In this document: positions 46,135-57,740 of the stretch, piece by piece
How positions within the stretch are numbered: position 1 is the stretch's first letter
Layout: each line of letters starts with the position of its first letter
Assembly: GCA_947095585.1 (NCBI GenBank)
Contig: OX352762.1
Location: 112,126,930-112,190,929, forward strand
DNA length: 64,000 nt
Source of the DNA: Nephrocerus scutellatus
Taxonomy: Eukaryota > Arthropoda > Insecta > Diptera > Pipunculidae
Direction of reading: 5' to 3'
The notes under the pieces: model-generated
What the model saw: the letters and a program-made list of their open reading frames with translations, nothing else
What the model was told of the DNA's origin: nothing
The model's database searches: none
Made by a program: the position numbers and the translations under genes

Positions 46135-46700
46135 TTTTTAAATTCTCTATTTTAACTTCGCGTGCACGTGGCTGGCTGGTTGGCTGGCTGGCTGGTCAGA
46201 TTTTCTGATCAATTTTTAACCCACTTCCCATGGCCCGATTTTATTGAAATTTTGCACACATGTATATTTCCGGTGACAATACTTTCTATTAAAATTTGAG
46301 ACCCCTCGCACCTCGGGGTCGGGGGGCTCCCATACAAAATTTTTAAAAAATTTACCCGAATTTCTTCAATTTTTATACGCATGTGTATCTTTGATGGACA
46401 ACACTTTCTGTTAAAATTTGGAAGCGATCGGGCCCCGGGGTCGGGGGGCTCCCATACACTTTTTATCAATTTTTAACGCACTTCCTAAAGCCTGATTTCA
46501 CTGAAATTTTTTACACATGTCTATGTCCGGTGACAATACCTTCTTTTAAAACTTGAAACTTGGAAGTGATCGGGCTCCGGATTCGTGGGCTCACGTACAA
46601 ATTTAAAATAAAAATTACCCGATTTTTTTCAAATTTTACATCTGATGTCAAATGTCTCTTTCGATGTTTTTCTCCCAGGATCGAGGGGCTCCCATATCAA
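46135..46700 (-). mobile_element. Helentron-like element, copy H5
   Basis: Right end in reverse (TTTTTAAATTCTCTATTTTA and ACTTCGCGTGCACG), a short CTGG array, ATCAATTTTTAACCCACTTC, then four to five ~120-bp core units with CACATGT, CCCGATTTT and GGGGGCTCCCATAC landmarks at about 46260, 46380, 46520 and 46660. The left end is not identifiable; units become more diverged away from the right end. Confidence 0.75.
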
Positions 46701-46719
46701 TTTCTGCGATTATTTTTAA

Positions 46720-47310
46720 TTTATTAGTACACTAGCGATAATACCCGGTGTTTTCCTGGTGCCCCAACACACTGACCACAAATTTACACACCACAACCGC
46801 CCACTGACTACCCGCCTACTGACCTCCTATCACCCATAGAGCACTTCTGTCATCCTGAAAACTATAGAATCGAGACTAATATCGGCTACAAAAAAACAGC
46901 TTCAAATTTATATAATCAGGTAAATATACATTGCCAAGTACAATTAAGTTCTTAGATGTAGATTATAAATGAAACTCAATTTTAAACCCTCTAAAAAGTG
47001 ATTTTTGTTTGGCGAAAATATACTTACTGTTCCTTCCACACATCAGTGAAGCATCCTAAAAAATTGAATTAATGCCATCAACGGTGTGGATTTATTTAGG
47101 AAACAAATAAACAAACGTACTATCATTTAAATGTATAAGACTAGCTGTTTCCGGACACTTCACTACCTGCACACATGAACCCACGTCTTCTTCTTATGGT
47201 GGGTGATATTAACATTTTAAATTTTCTATATCCAATAATCATGAAATACGACAAAACTTTATTCAAGCTTCAGTATAAAATAAAATATTTAATAACCAAA
47301 CTAATAACGT
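46720..47310. other. Repeat debris, no gene
   Basis: ACCACAACCGCCCACTGACTA (split near 46790) and neighbouring GC-richer words look like the complement of the GTCAGTGGCGGGT portion of the 8655/12215 repeat. GACTAGCTGTTTCCGG at 47151 resembles a reversed CTAGT-type Helitron end. Confidence 0.4.
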
Positions 47311-47319
47311 GAATATCTT

Positions 47320-48240
47320 TATTCAAGCGCCACCTACCGGGTCCAAACAAATATAAATTTATCGGAGTACCAAATGAACACATGGTGTAAATATCGCTTT
47401 CTTACGAACGTTCTTATACAATAGAAATACACATTTTTAAAAACATCTCGACTTCACCGCCACCTACCGGACTCAAAAAAAAACATTTAGGATCACCAAC
47501 CGAACAAAATGTATACATTTGGCTTCAATATGTCTAGTGGTTAGTCTAGTCTAGTGTTATGCTCTTACATACTAATTCAACAACATCTCCATACCGGGTC
47601 AAGAAAAAACATAAACTTATCGGAGTACCAAGAGATCATATATGTATTGCTTTGATACATTCAGTGGCTTAGGCGTGATGAAGTATTTTATGCCGGATGA
47701 CATTCTATTCCAGCGCCACCTACCGGGTAAAAAAACATAAACTTATCGGAGCACCAAACGAAACTATGACGTAAATATGGCTTCGATACGTCCAGTGGTT
47801 TAGGCGTGATAAGGTTAGATATATATGCAATATGAAATTTTTAAGAATAGATTGACTCCAGCGCCACCTATCGGACTCAAAAATAGATAAACCTTCAAGA
47901 ATCAAGAATACCAATCGAACATATGGTGTGAATATGGCTTTAATATGTCTAGTGGTTTAGGCGTGATGCGATTACAACGACATTAATCAAAAGACCAACC
48001 AAATTTTCGTAAGTATCTCGACTCCAACTCCACCTATCGGGTCAAAAAAACAAGAACTTATCGGAACACAAACGAACATATAACATGGATATGGCTTCGA
48101 TACGTTCAGTGGTTGATGGCGTGGCGTGATGACATTTCGACCATCAGCACATAAAACTATCGGAGTACCAAACGAACATATGGTGTGAAAATGGCTTCGA
48201 TACGTCCAGTGGTTTAGGTGTGGCGCCGTTACATACTAAC
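47320..48240. repeat. Tandem array, ~130-165 bp unit, about seven copies
   Basis: GCGCCACCTACCGG-type words recur at 47327, 47458, 47587, 47711, 47860, 48025 and, decayed, 48150. Each is followed by ACTTATCGGAGTACCAA, CGAACATATGG, ATATGGCTTCGATACG and TCCAGTGGTTTAGGCGTGAT. Spacing grows from ~130 to ~165 bp. No unit has coding sense. It lies beside a CTAGT-like end, so it could be the internal minisatellite of a Helitron-like element. Confidence 0.85.
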
Positions 48241-48244
48241 GCAC

Positions 48245-48940
48245 AATTTTTAAATTTGTTTACATTTACCTGCAGTGACCAGCATTATATTTTAGTTTAT
48301 GTTGCTTAATTTCTAATTAACATAATTGTATGTTGTTAGATAATTAAATAACATTCAATAAAACTATTGCTCAAAACTTTGAAGAGAGAGTGGCACCTAT
48401 TTGAAGGAGAGTTGAATGAAAATTGTCAACAAAAATTTCTGTCATTAAGATATATGTGCCTTAGTAAATGGTTAATTTACAAACATCTCAGTCTTCACTC
48501 CAACATTGTGCGCGGTGTCTGTATTGGAATACCTTGATGTGTTTTTCGCTTAGTGAGCGCACTAATATCACCGAAACGAAAAATATTCGTCTTTCACTTA
48601 ATGCAATAAATTGGTCAGAACCAAAATTGAATTATCCAGTCCTATAAGTATTATAAATTTAACCTTCAAGAATATTCATGTTGATTTCCGCTAAAACATG
48701 TATTTTCTTTTTGGAAATTGAGGTGTTGAAACGTTTAGTAAATATTTCATTACATAATTTAAGTAAATATAAGAATTTGTTGACAAAGATAAGGAAAATC
48801 AGCTTATATATTTTATTTACATAAAAGCTCACGGTTATGGAGTTATGTCACTCGAGAGCAATATCAAGCTTATTTACTCAATATATCGCAATTATGGATG
48901 CTTTTCAATTTATAGTATCAGAGCTAAGTAAATGTACATC
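48245..48940. other. AT-rich non-coding stretch
   Basis: No gene, TE core or clear repeat recognised. Confidence 0.4.
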
Positions 48941-48944
48941 ACCA

Positions 48945-49640
48945 GTTGAACAACTGGCTGTTGTCCTTCAACATGCTCAAAAATATATCTTTGGACGACT
49001 ATAATTACATCTTAAAAATTCTCTATTGGAATGCGAATAGCATCGAAAACAAAATTATTCCATTATATAACTTCATGAAATTGAATAACATTTATGAAAC
49101 ATACCTTAAATCTTATTCAAATATTCATTTAGATCCATATTATAAAATTTATAGAAACGATAGAGACGAAATGTAAGAGGAGGCGGTGTAGCTATTATTA
49201 TAATAGAATCCATTCGACATGACCTATGATCTGTCATTAAAACAAAAATAATCGAAAAAATTGGTATAATTATACACCTAAATAACAGTAAAATTCGAAT
49301 TAACTGTTTCTACCTCACTGGAGGTACGTCTAATAAAGATAAAGGAACCCATTTAAAGCATCATATTAGTTAACTAACAGCCTTCCGCCATTCTTATTAT
49401 ACTGTTGGAGATCTTAACGCCAAGCACAGACAATGGAACTGCAATAGAGCAAATAACGCTGGAAAAATACTATTTGATAAAATAGCTAAAGGAAATTTTT
49501 TTGTATTCTACCCTACTAGTCACACCTTGCACCCTTCCGGTATTAGAAAAAATTAATCTACAATCGATCTATGTTTAACTAATGGCTATTTAAAGCTTAA
49601 ATTTTGTACACATTCCAAGCTTGCATGACAATGCAATGTA
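48945..49640 (+). pseudogene. Non-LTR (jockey-like) endonuclease fragment
   Basis: APE endonuclease blocks across shifting frames: LKILYWNANSIENKIIPLYN, GGGVAIIIIESIRHDL, RINCFYLTGGTSNKDKG, YYTVGDLNAKHRQWNCNRAN (GDLNA--Q-W block) and STIDLCLTNG (TIDL block). The SDH end and all of the RT are missing. Stops at 49174, 49371 and 49555. Confidence 0.8.
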
Positions 49641-50580
49641 TCATTTGAAGGACATCTGAGTCGCGGAATAGGGGATAGCTGCAAACAAAAGCCTATTCCC
49701 TATTGCATGTAAATAGATGGAAGTGCGCACATTTAAGTGTGCAGGCAAAAGCGTTCGTGCCTTCTTGCAGCGAAATACCTGCGCCTGCAATCGAACGCTG
49801 CAAGCATAATTTTATCACTTAGTTTGTGCTACAAACTTAAATGATCGGAGAAATCTATTAGTAACTTCGTAGTTAATCGATATTGTACAAGAAATAGAAA
49901 AGAAAGAAACAAGGACTATTTATGTGCACAGACGAGAAATACATATAATATATGTGTTTGTGAAATGTGAATTCAATATTAATAAAATAGAGTCCCAAAA
50001 AAAATATGCTTTTTACTTTAACTTGAATTTCATTTAGTTAAAGTACACCTCTTAATTGTATCCTGGTATCGAATCAGGCAGAGAAGAATGTCGTTGAATC
50101 ATCATCGCCATCACAGTCATTAGTAGGTATTACTTTTAATCGCTTGATGTAAACAAAACAGACGCTAATTTATACACAAAACTTGAATCAGTCGCTGATA
50201 TAAACAAAACAATAATTGATCCATACAGAGGGTCAAAGCAATTGCGCATCAAATTTTTAAAAAATTGAATGCTCAGAATAATCAAGCCGCAAGTATAATT
50301 ATCACGTGCCAAATCGGGAATATCCAAAATAAGAATAGCAGCAGTGGGGAATATAAGATAGGGAAGAGTTCTTGCTTCAAATAATTGTATAGTACAACTT
50401 TGAATCTTTACGCTTTAATTATTGCTATTTGTCAGAAAATAGACTTTAAAGTAATGTGATGAGCATTCGAGATTCTTACTGACTCAATCACTGTTTTGGT
50501 TTGTTGGGCCTGCCCTCCAAAAAAAATTGCGTCTCATTTCCTCTGGACTCTATGCCGTGGCGACCCACTTGTTGGGAATT
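49641..50580. other. Non-coding stretch with a hairpin
   Basis: AATAGGGGATAG (49667-49678) pairs with CTATTCCCTATT (49693-49704), 11 of 12. No gene recognised; the frame 50136-50327 has no known domain. Confidence 0.4.
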
Positions 50581-50589
50581 GTTTTTATA

Positions 50590-51840
50590 ATGTACCAACG
50601 CTCAAGGGATTTGCACCCTTATGAATGCATAGCAAAGCGTGGGCGTTAGGAAATTAGGGAGAGGAAAAGATGAGATGTCTATGCACATGCGTTATAAATG
50701 CCTCCAGATTATACAAATGCGGAAAGTCGGGCAATTCATTCCACATAAATATTGTGCGGCTAAAGAAGAAACCCCTGAATTGGTTAGTACGTCCGAAGAT
50801 AGGCCTAATGGTAGTCCCGTGGGCTCGAGTTGAGGCACGAGTATTGCGGATGGGTTGGAGGATGGGATGGGTATTTGCGTTACCAATAAGTTTTATCGCG
50901 CGGTTCTGAATTCTGTAAAGTAGATGCAATGTGGTCTTGGTGGCTCCTGCCCAAACAATACAGTTGTATTCAAGCTTAGGGCGAATATATGCCATGTAAG
51001 TAGTAGCCAGGTCTTAGGGAGTGAAGTACATCTTGCACTGTTTAAGGAAACCTAAGCACTTCACAGCATTCTTAGCGATGGCGAATATGTGGTCGTTGCA
51101 ACAAAGCTTGTTGTTGACGCAAATTGCGAGTGTTTTAGCTTCTTTGATACAGGATCAGTTCATGGATAAATGTTTGGGGTTTAGATTACGCTTAGTGAAT
51201 CTTAACAATTCCATAGGCATTCATTCTCGACAAAAGAGCTTTATGCCAGACTTTGTCAAATGCCTTGGAAATATCGAGTGCAACAACTTTGCTTTCACCA
51301 AATTTGTGAATAGGCTGGTTCCACTTTTCAGTGAGATATGCCATTAGATAACCTGTAGAACGTTGCCATTGAAAAGCTAAGAATTTCATGTGATTCAAGG
51401 TATTGCATAAGCTTACGATTGACCAGCATTTCAATGACCCTCGAAAGTATGGATGTTAGTGCAATGGGTTGGTACGAGAAAAGAGATGACGGTTCGCCTT
51501 TTTAGGGACAGGCTAAACAAAGGCTGTTTTCCAATTCCTTGGGGAGACCCCAGAGGAATAAGAGAAATTTAAAAGCCTGCGCAGTGGCAAAGCCAACGTG
51601 AAGAACATATATAGCAAAAATATCATGCGGCCCAGCAGATTTATGAATTTGAGATCATTTAATACTCTAGCTACTTGACGAGTACGAAAGTAGATCTTTC
51701 CCATAGGGGTTTCGACGACAAGGCGCTATCCGGTAGCGTTGAGCTAGCTACGAAATGTGAAATTTCTTGAAAGAATTGTTGGAGATGGTCAGCTTGATTA
51801 GAGGGCACAACTCACCCGAAAGTCACATGCGTTATGGTTT
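50590..51840 (-). pseudogene. Jockey-like non-LTR RT (family B), fragment
   Basis: Read from 51840 down: SSGVSPRNWKTAFV (W--A block), then FLAFQWQRSTGYLMAYLTEK, VVALDISKAFDKVWHKALLS (RT Asp block) and MNAYGIVKIH. After a deletion come the thumb and tail: DHIFAIAKNAVKCLGFLKQC, MAYIRPKLEYNCIVWAGATK, AIKLIGNANTHPILQPIRNT, IFMWNELPDFPHLYNLEAFI and THVHRHLIF. The catalytic FADD region is deleted. Confidence 0.85.
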
Positions 51841-54470
51841 AGATTCTTAGAAGATCCAAATATTTATATCCTGCCTGAAGGAAGAGGAACCAACACTTAT
51901 CATGTAGTATTCCGGCTTTTTCTACATTAGGGATAAGCCTTTTTAGAAGCGATTTTATAACGAGCTTTGACCAAACCCTTCGCTATAGAAGGTTTGTATA
52001 TTAAGTTCTGAGCTTTTATAAGTACAATGAACCCGAGGGTCTGAGTGCTTTAGTATGAAAACGTGTCTTTGACGCTTAGCCACAATAACTAATAATAATG
52101 AAAATTGCTAATTTATCAAATCTTGAATTCAATTCATTGTTAAAAACTATATAAACATATATGAAATGCGGAAAATAGGTTTTTGTAAACTTTTGTGTTA
52201 ACGATGACACATAAAATTAAATAGATATCGTTAAGTGACACCACCTGCGCTTAGTTTAATTTAATGCTTTATTAGTAATTATATGAGAACAATTTACTTT
52301 TTCTTATAAGGATAAGTGTTTTTCACTATACAAGACTGTATTCTCCATTTCAAGCTCGACGAGTTGCAACTTTTTGTTCGCTTTAAGTAAAATTATTTCC
52401 CGCTCGTGAATAAAATTGAAATTAAATAACATCGTAAAATGCTAACTTAATTTTATATATTCAATGCATTTTTTTGAATGCATGCATATATACAAACAAG
52501 TTACTCCATCATGAAAAATTTTATGATCACATAATCAAGTTTGTTTCTTAAGTTTTTGGTTATATAAAAAATGTTATTAACTCCATATGCACTGACAAAA
52601 TATGCAATCATTTTGTGTATTGGTGATTATCCTTAATTAACGATATTTTTTTTCTTTCAAACAAACTACTAGATAATAAAGCTGCGTTCTCTGTGGATTG
52701 TGGGCGGTGTAATGAAACTCATTCAAGTTTAACATTTAAATATCACTTGCTGTCGAAAACAAGAATTGTTCATTAATTTAACTAAATTTTGAGCAAAAAA
52801 AAGACGCGAAAAAACCTGAGTTTATAAAATAGTTAAACGATTGTTGCCGGTGTCATCGTTATAACTTGATTTCAGATTTAGATTTCATTTCAAGCTTCTA
52901 GCGTGTTTAGCCTTGAAATGTTAAGCGAACAACTTATGCTTTAAGCCGTTCTTTTAAAGAATACAACTTCCAAAAATACTTCCTACAAACGAACTTATAT
53001 TAATCGATGATTATTGAAGCTGTTAGCAAAGAAGAATCCAAAGAATTTGATTAAAAATTCAACTTACAAATCGGTTTTAATATCCACTTTTCTGTCACAA
53101 CTTATTCACTTATCAGCAGTTGGTAAATCCCGTGGACAAGGTGGACAAGTCAAAAGGTTGGAAACAAAATACAAACACTTGCACGCTTTTTTTAAACTCT
53201 AGGTCAATTATTGGTTATTCAATTTTATTGCTCCCAGCACAAAACGACAAAAAAAACGATCTTTTCTCGATTGAACTGATCTCACTTGCTTGACGGTGAG
53301 TGCGCCGTCGTCGTAGGTATCGTTAAAATGTTAATCGATGTTTTTTTCATTAATGGAAAAATATATGCCCGGGTATTCGCGGGTTTTTTTCTTTACATCG
53401 AGACTACTGAACTGCGGTTTAGTATCAGAGGAATTAAATGTTAAAGATGCGTTGCCGGTGATAGACCGTATCCGTCAAGATGTTGCGACAAAATAACCGA
53501 AAACCAATCCGACAACATTTATTTATATGTTTTGTTGTTGTTTGTTGCTCACTTTGACTGAACGTGAGTATGTGAGCTGTTGTCGCGGCATTTTTCTTTG
53601 CACTCTTCAGACAATGCGAACACTTAAGCTGACACAGTCAGGTGGATCCAGTAGCGCAATAATGTTGCCTCTGTGGTGGGGGCGTTGCGTGATGATTAAT
53701 GCACACACAATAAACGACGATGAGAGACAACGATTTGAAAGAGCAGTATCGTGATAAGTGCGAGTACGCGGTTAATTCTACATTGACAAAGGAGTTGATG
53801 TTTAAACCATGTCGCGGACGAGATAAGCCGAGTCAAAACAAAAGCAAGTGCTGGCTTATTTATTTGGTTACTTAGTTTATCGCGCTCTGTTCGTATGTTG
53901 TATGCTAATAGATCTTTCCACACATTACATGTCGGAGAGTGTGGAACGAACGAACTCTCTTCTTACACTGCGACAACTTTTTTACAAATATTTTTATGAG
54001 TTTTATTGTATTGTTGTAACATTGCGGAGTTCGCCTTTGAGACACACACACACACATGCAGATACACATAGATACACACAACAATGGGGTTTGTTTTGTT
54101 TATCAATTAGCTAATTGGTGCTTTTGTGCTATTCATTCAGATGCGGTATTAATGTGACTTACTGGCTGATGTGTATTTTTTTGTTGTAGTTGGTTGTTTT
54201 CTATTCTAATGTATTATCATAAATGGTATTTTATAGAACAAACAAAAGAGCCCTATCTATTGATAATATGGTTTTAAGTTTTTTTTTAAAAGTAACAATA
54301 GTTTTATCATCGTTTGTTTGTTTGTTTTTTATTTTATTTTATCAATATTCAAAGGGAGCTTGAACAAAATAAAAACATATCTTCTATCTCGAATATAAGC
54401 TTGTTTAGAATATGAAGAGAACAAGCTTAAAAGTTCTTATCTGCTCACAGTTCTTATTTTGAGATGAAGT
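51841..54470. other. Long non-coding stretch, no gene recognised
   Basis: AT-rich to ~53220; the section 53280-53860 is richer in GC with words such as GACGGTGAGTGCGCCGTCG. A CA-rich run lies at 54038-54078. No TE hallmark or credible exon; the short frames at 53014-53202 and 53527-53754 are unassigned. Confidence 0.4.
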
Positions 54471-54479
54471 TAACTAAAC

Positions 54480-54600
54480 GATGTACTTCACTCCCTCAAA
54501 CCTCCTGGCTACTATTTACAAGGTATATATTCGCCCTAAACTTGAATATAACTGTATTGTCTGGGCAGGTGCTCCAAAGATCACATTGCAAAAAATAAGT
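54480..54600 (+). pseudogene. Jockey-like RT scrap (family B)
   Basis: LLATIYKVYIRPKLEYNCIV followed by WAGAPKITL is the same block as MAYIRPKLEYNCIVWAGATK in the 50590-51840 copy. Confidence 0.8.
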
Positions 54601-54814
54601 GCTGGGCATAAACAGCTTGATCTGCCTTGATGTCGCAATATTCTATCCGCAGGACTCTATCCAAACACTTCGTTTCTTGCTATATTCCTGCACGATCTTA
54701 GCGTTCGTAGGTTTCACTCTTTTGGAGAGGTTATATTCGTCATTAACAGAGCCACGAATTAGGTTAGACCTTGGACTTGAAAGCAGCCAAGAGATTAGAG
54801 TAAATTTTATTGAG

Positions 54815-54910
54815 TGACCAGCAGTCTCGGATATGTATGGTACGACTAGCAGCTTAGATGTTATGATTAAATTGCTGGATTTTGAGAGTAGAGAGTAGTA
54901 GTAATACATT
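54815..54910 (-). pseudogene. RTE-like RT scrap
   Basis: The minus frame YYSLLSKSSNLIITSKLLVV-PYISET parallels YYNLSNLFKSSNLTITAKVH in copy B. Only ~95 bp, wedged between two jockey-like scraps. Confidence 0.55.
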
Positions 54911-54954
54911 ATGTATCTGAAGACGTGGCAAATAGTTAAGAGGTGATTCCTTTG

Positions 54955-55400
54955 TTAATTACATGCCAAGTGCATCGAGTAAACCGAAAATCTCGCATTT
55001 CTCGGTATGTGCGTTGACGACAAGCTTCGTTGGAATGACCACATATTTACTGTCGCTAAAAATACTACGAATTTTTTAGGTTTTCTAACCCGGTCCAAGA
55101 AATATTTCACTTCGACTACTATCTGGCTACTGTCTACAAGGCTTTTATGCGCACTAACCTTGAGTACAATTGCCATATCTTGTGCGCCTAAAACTACCTT
55201 GCATTAGCTAGATAGAATACAAAACAGCGCGATTAAACTTATCGGTTACGCAAATATAGCGAAATCAATAAATTCGCTTGAACACCACAGGAACTTTTCC
55301 TGCTTAAGTGCGCGAATTAAAAAAAAATCTCTTGAGCGTGTAAAAAAAGAAAAAAGCTCCGCAGGAATACCGACCCATCCCAAAACTGAGTCGGGTTATC
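54955..55400 (+). pseudogene. Jockey-like RT C-terminus (family B)
   Basis: CVDDKLRWNDHIFTVAKNTT, NFLGFLTRSKKYFTST, then after a shift YKAFMRTNLEYNCHI and AIKLIGYANIA-type remains with a decayed tail to ~55400. Same family as 50590-51840, opposite strand. Confidence 0.75.
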
Positions 55401-57500
55401 GCTCTACACTTGCCAACGGCTACTTAATGTCGTGTTTGGTCAATTGGTGGGGCCGCCTATACCTCTGTTAGCTGTTCATTTTGCGATAGAGTTGTTGTTG
55501 TGGTTTTTCTGTTTAAAGATAAGATCCATCTCTTATCCTTCTTATATAATTATATAACCTGTGAATTATATGAAATTTTGAAAATTATGTTGTTTTTTTT
55601 TTGTTGCCAGTCGCACGGAGTTAGCCTACAGACCTCACTTTAAACTCAGTGTAAACAAATTTGGCATTAAAATTAAATTATTATTTCATTTTACGCGATT
55701 TTTAAACTTTATATCATTTATGACCCGAGTATAATAAAATATTAATAATAAATTAATAAATTTTTTGCTTTATTTGTTTTAAACAGAAAGTGCATGCAGT
55801 TTGTTTACTTAAACAAATCCTAATACCTCATAACGTTTGTTATTGTTGTGAATTGTATTGTATTTTATTTATCAATAAAAAAAAGGTTATATACCCATAT
55901 GTACAGTGTAAAATATGTCGTTAAATTCAAATTTATTGGCATGTTTACAAGAGGCGTAATAATGCAAATGCGAACTTAATCGAAAACGAGTTTGTGTGTT
56001 GAGTCTTTTGATTCGCGCTCCGTATGAATATTTTTCATACGAGTAAAATATCATATTATAAATAAATAAAATATTAAATAAGTTATAAAATCAATTAAAA
56101 AATGAATTTTTAGACTTTTCATCATCATCTTCATCATATTCAGCACAAATACTGTTCTACAATGATTTAAGATTATCCATATACGAGTAAACATCAAGTG
56201 TAGCAGTCATCATCATTTGTTTAGATGACAAATATACTTCTATTTAATTCATCGTTAATTATTCAAAGCACGTGTTTCAAACTTAAAATTGTGCAGATCT
56301 TAAATAACAATAATTGTCTAAATTTGTAGAAACTTTTGACAATTTGAAAGATCTTCTAAAACTAAATGCAAGGCCAGCAGAATGACACGTCCGCAGATCT
56401 AACTTTTAATGATTTTTTAGTTTCAATGTAGAACTAGAAAATTGTCAACACAATTGCATTAGCCATTAGCGTGGCGGCGCGGCGGTCCATTGCGATTTGT
56501 TAATGGCAACTGACGGTGCGGTATGCTCAGAGTACAATTATTTTCGTGTAATTTGGAGGAACATAAAATCGCCGCGCCGGTAAGAAAATAAACACACACG
56601 ACATACTTTGTTATTCTTATGCTGTATTATATTATGGTATGCTATTATATGGTGTCGTCTCACCTGACGATGATTTTGTTAAAAACAATTGTCTTATTGT
56701 TAATACCGCGTTGGCGGTTGTTCGTTTTTGTTAGCATGTTTCTTGTGCTTTTTTTAATAGAATAATTGTTAAATACTCACTTGACCTTGCTAATTTGTTA
56801 GGAATTTTTTGTTGTTCTCTTTTGTCAACAGACTTCACAGACGTTTTGCGAAGCATTTCATTTTCAAGATCGATTCATGAAGTGAGCAGTTATAGAGTTA
56901 AGTGCGAGAATTTTAACAACTTACTATTTGCGCTTTAATGAAGATTCTTATACTGAGGCAAATGTTTGATTTACTTTTCAGATTTACTGCTCTTAAGCTG
57001 ATGGTCAGCTGAATATTGTTGTCTCTGAATTACGTTGTCGCTAATTGTTCTTAAAAGCTTTTATTTAACTTGACTTGACCCTTTTTTGTCTGTATTTTTG
57101 ATCACTTTGAGGTCCTTTTTAACCACCTTCCACATGACCTTGAGAGCTGAAATTTTGTAAGTGTTTTCTATGTCCTCTTTAACCACCTTTGGCACGACCT
57201 AGAGGGCCTAAATTTTATAAGCGACCTAATGTCAGAGGTCCGTTTTGATATCCTGTTTTTGACGTGTGTGTGTATTCTTATGCTGTATTATGTTATGGCA
57301 TGCTATTATATTTGAGGTCCTTTTTAACCACCTTCCGCAGGACCTAGAGAGATGCATATTTGCATCTACAACCTACATGTCTAATTCTGGACTCCGTTTA
57401 CAACATATTTTTTTTCTTTAAAGTTATAATGCATGATGTATTTATATTTAGCACTACTTAGTCGTTACAATCTATTTGTATGCATTTAGTATACTTAAAA
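55401..57500. other. Non-coding stretch with small repeats
   Basis: A 39-bp segment TATTCTTATGCTGTATTAT... occurs at 56612-56650 and 57273-57311 with two mismatches. CGGCGCGGCG at 56475-56484 is inverted at 56570-56579. TTTTTAACCACCTTCC-type units recur at ~57115, 57178 and 57320. No gene recognised. Confidence 0.5.
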
Positions 57501-57740
57501 ATATAAAGACATTTGTACTTTATTACTTTAACAACTATGGTCAAGGCCCGGATCGCCCATATGTATAACTGGATTGGCAACGCGGAATCCTAACCCGTTG
57601 AACGTTGAAAGTTTTTCTCTGTGTTTGGTTGAGGTTTTTTTACTAATTTTACCAAATAGAAACTGAAAAAGTGCCACCATAATATCAATGAGAAGCACAC
57701 GAATGCGAAGAGTAAAAACAAAATCAAGGTAGCGCTTAAT

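Noticed and set aside
47320..48240. CRISPR array
   Set aside because: Units of 130-165 bp with several conserved boxes and eukaryotic context; it is a tandem repeat.
49660..50000. Solo LTR of a retrovirus-like element
   Set aside because: AATAAA and a hairpin are present, but I found no matching TG...CA ends, target duplication or second LTR, and no gag-pol remains.
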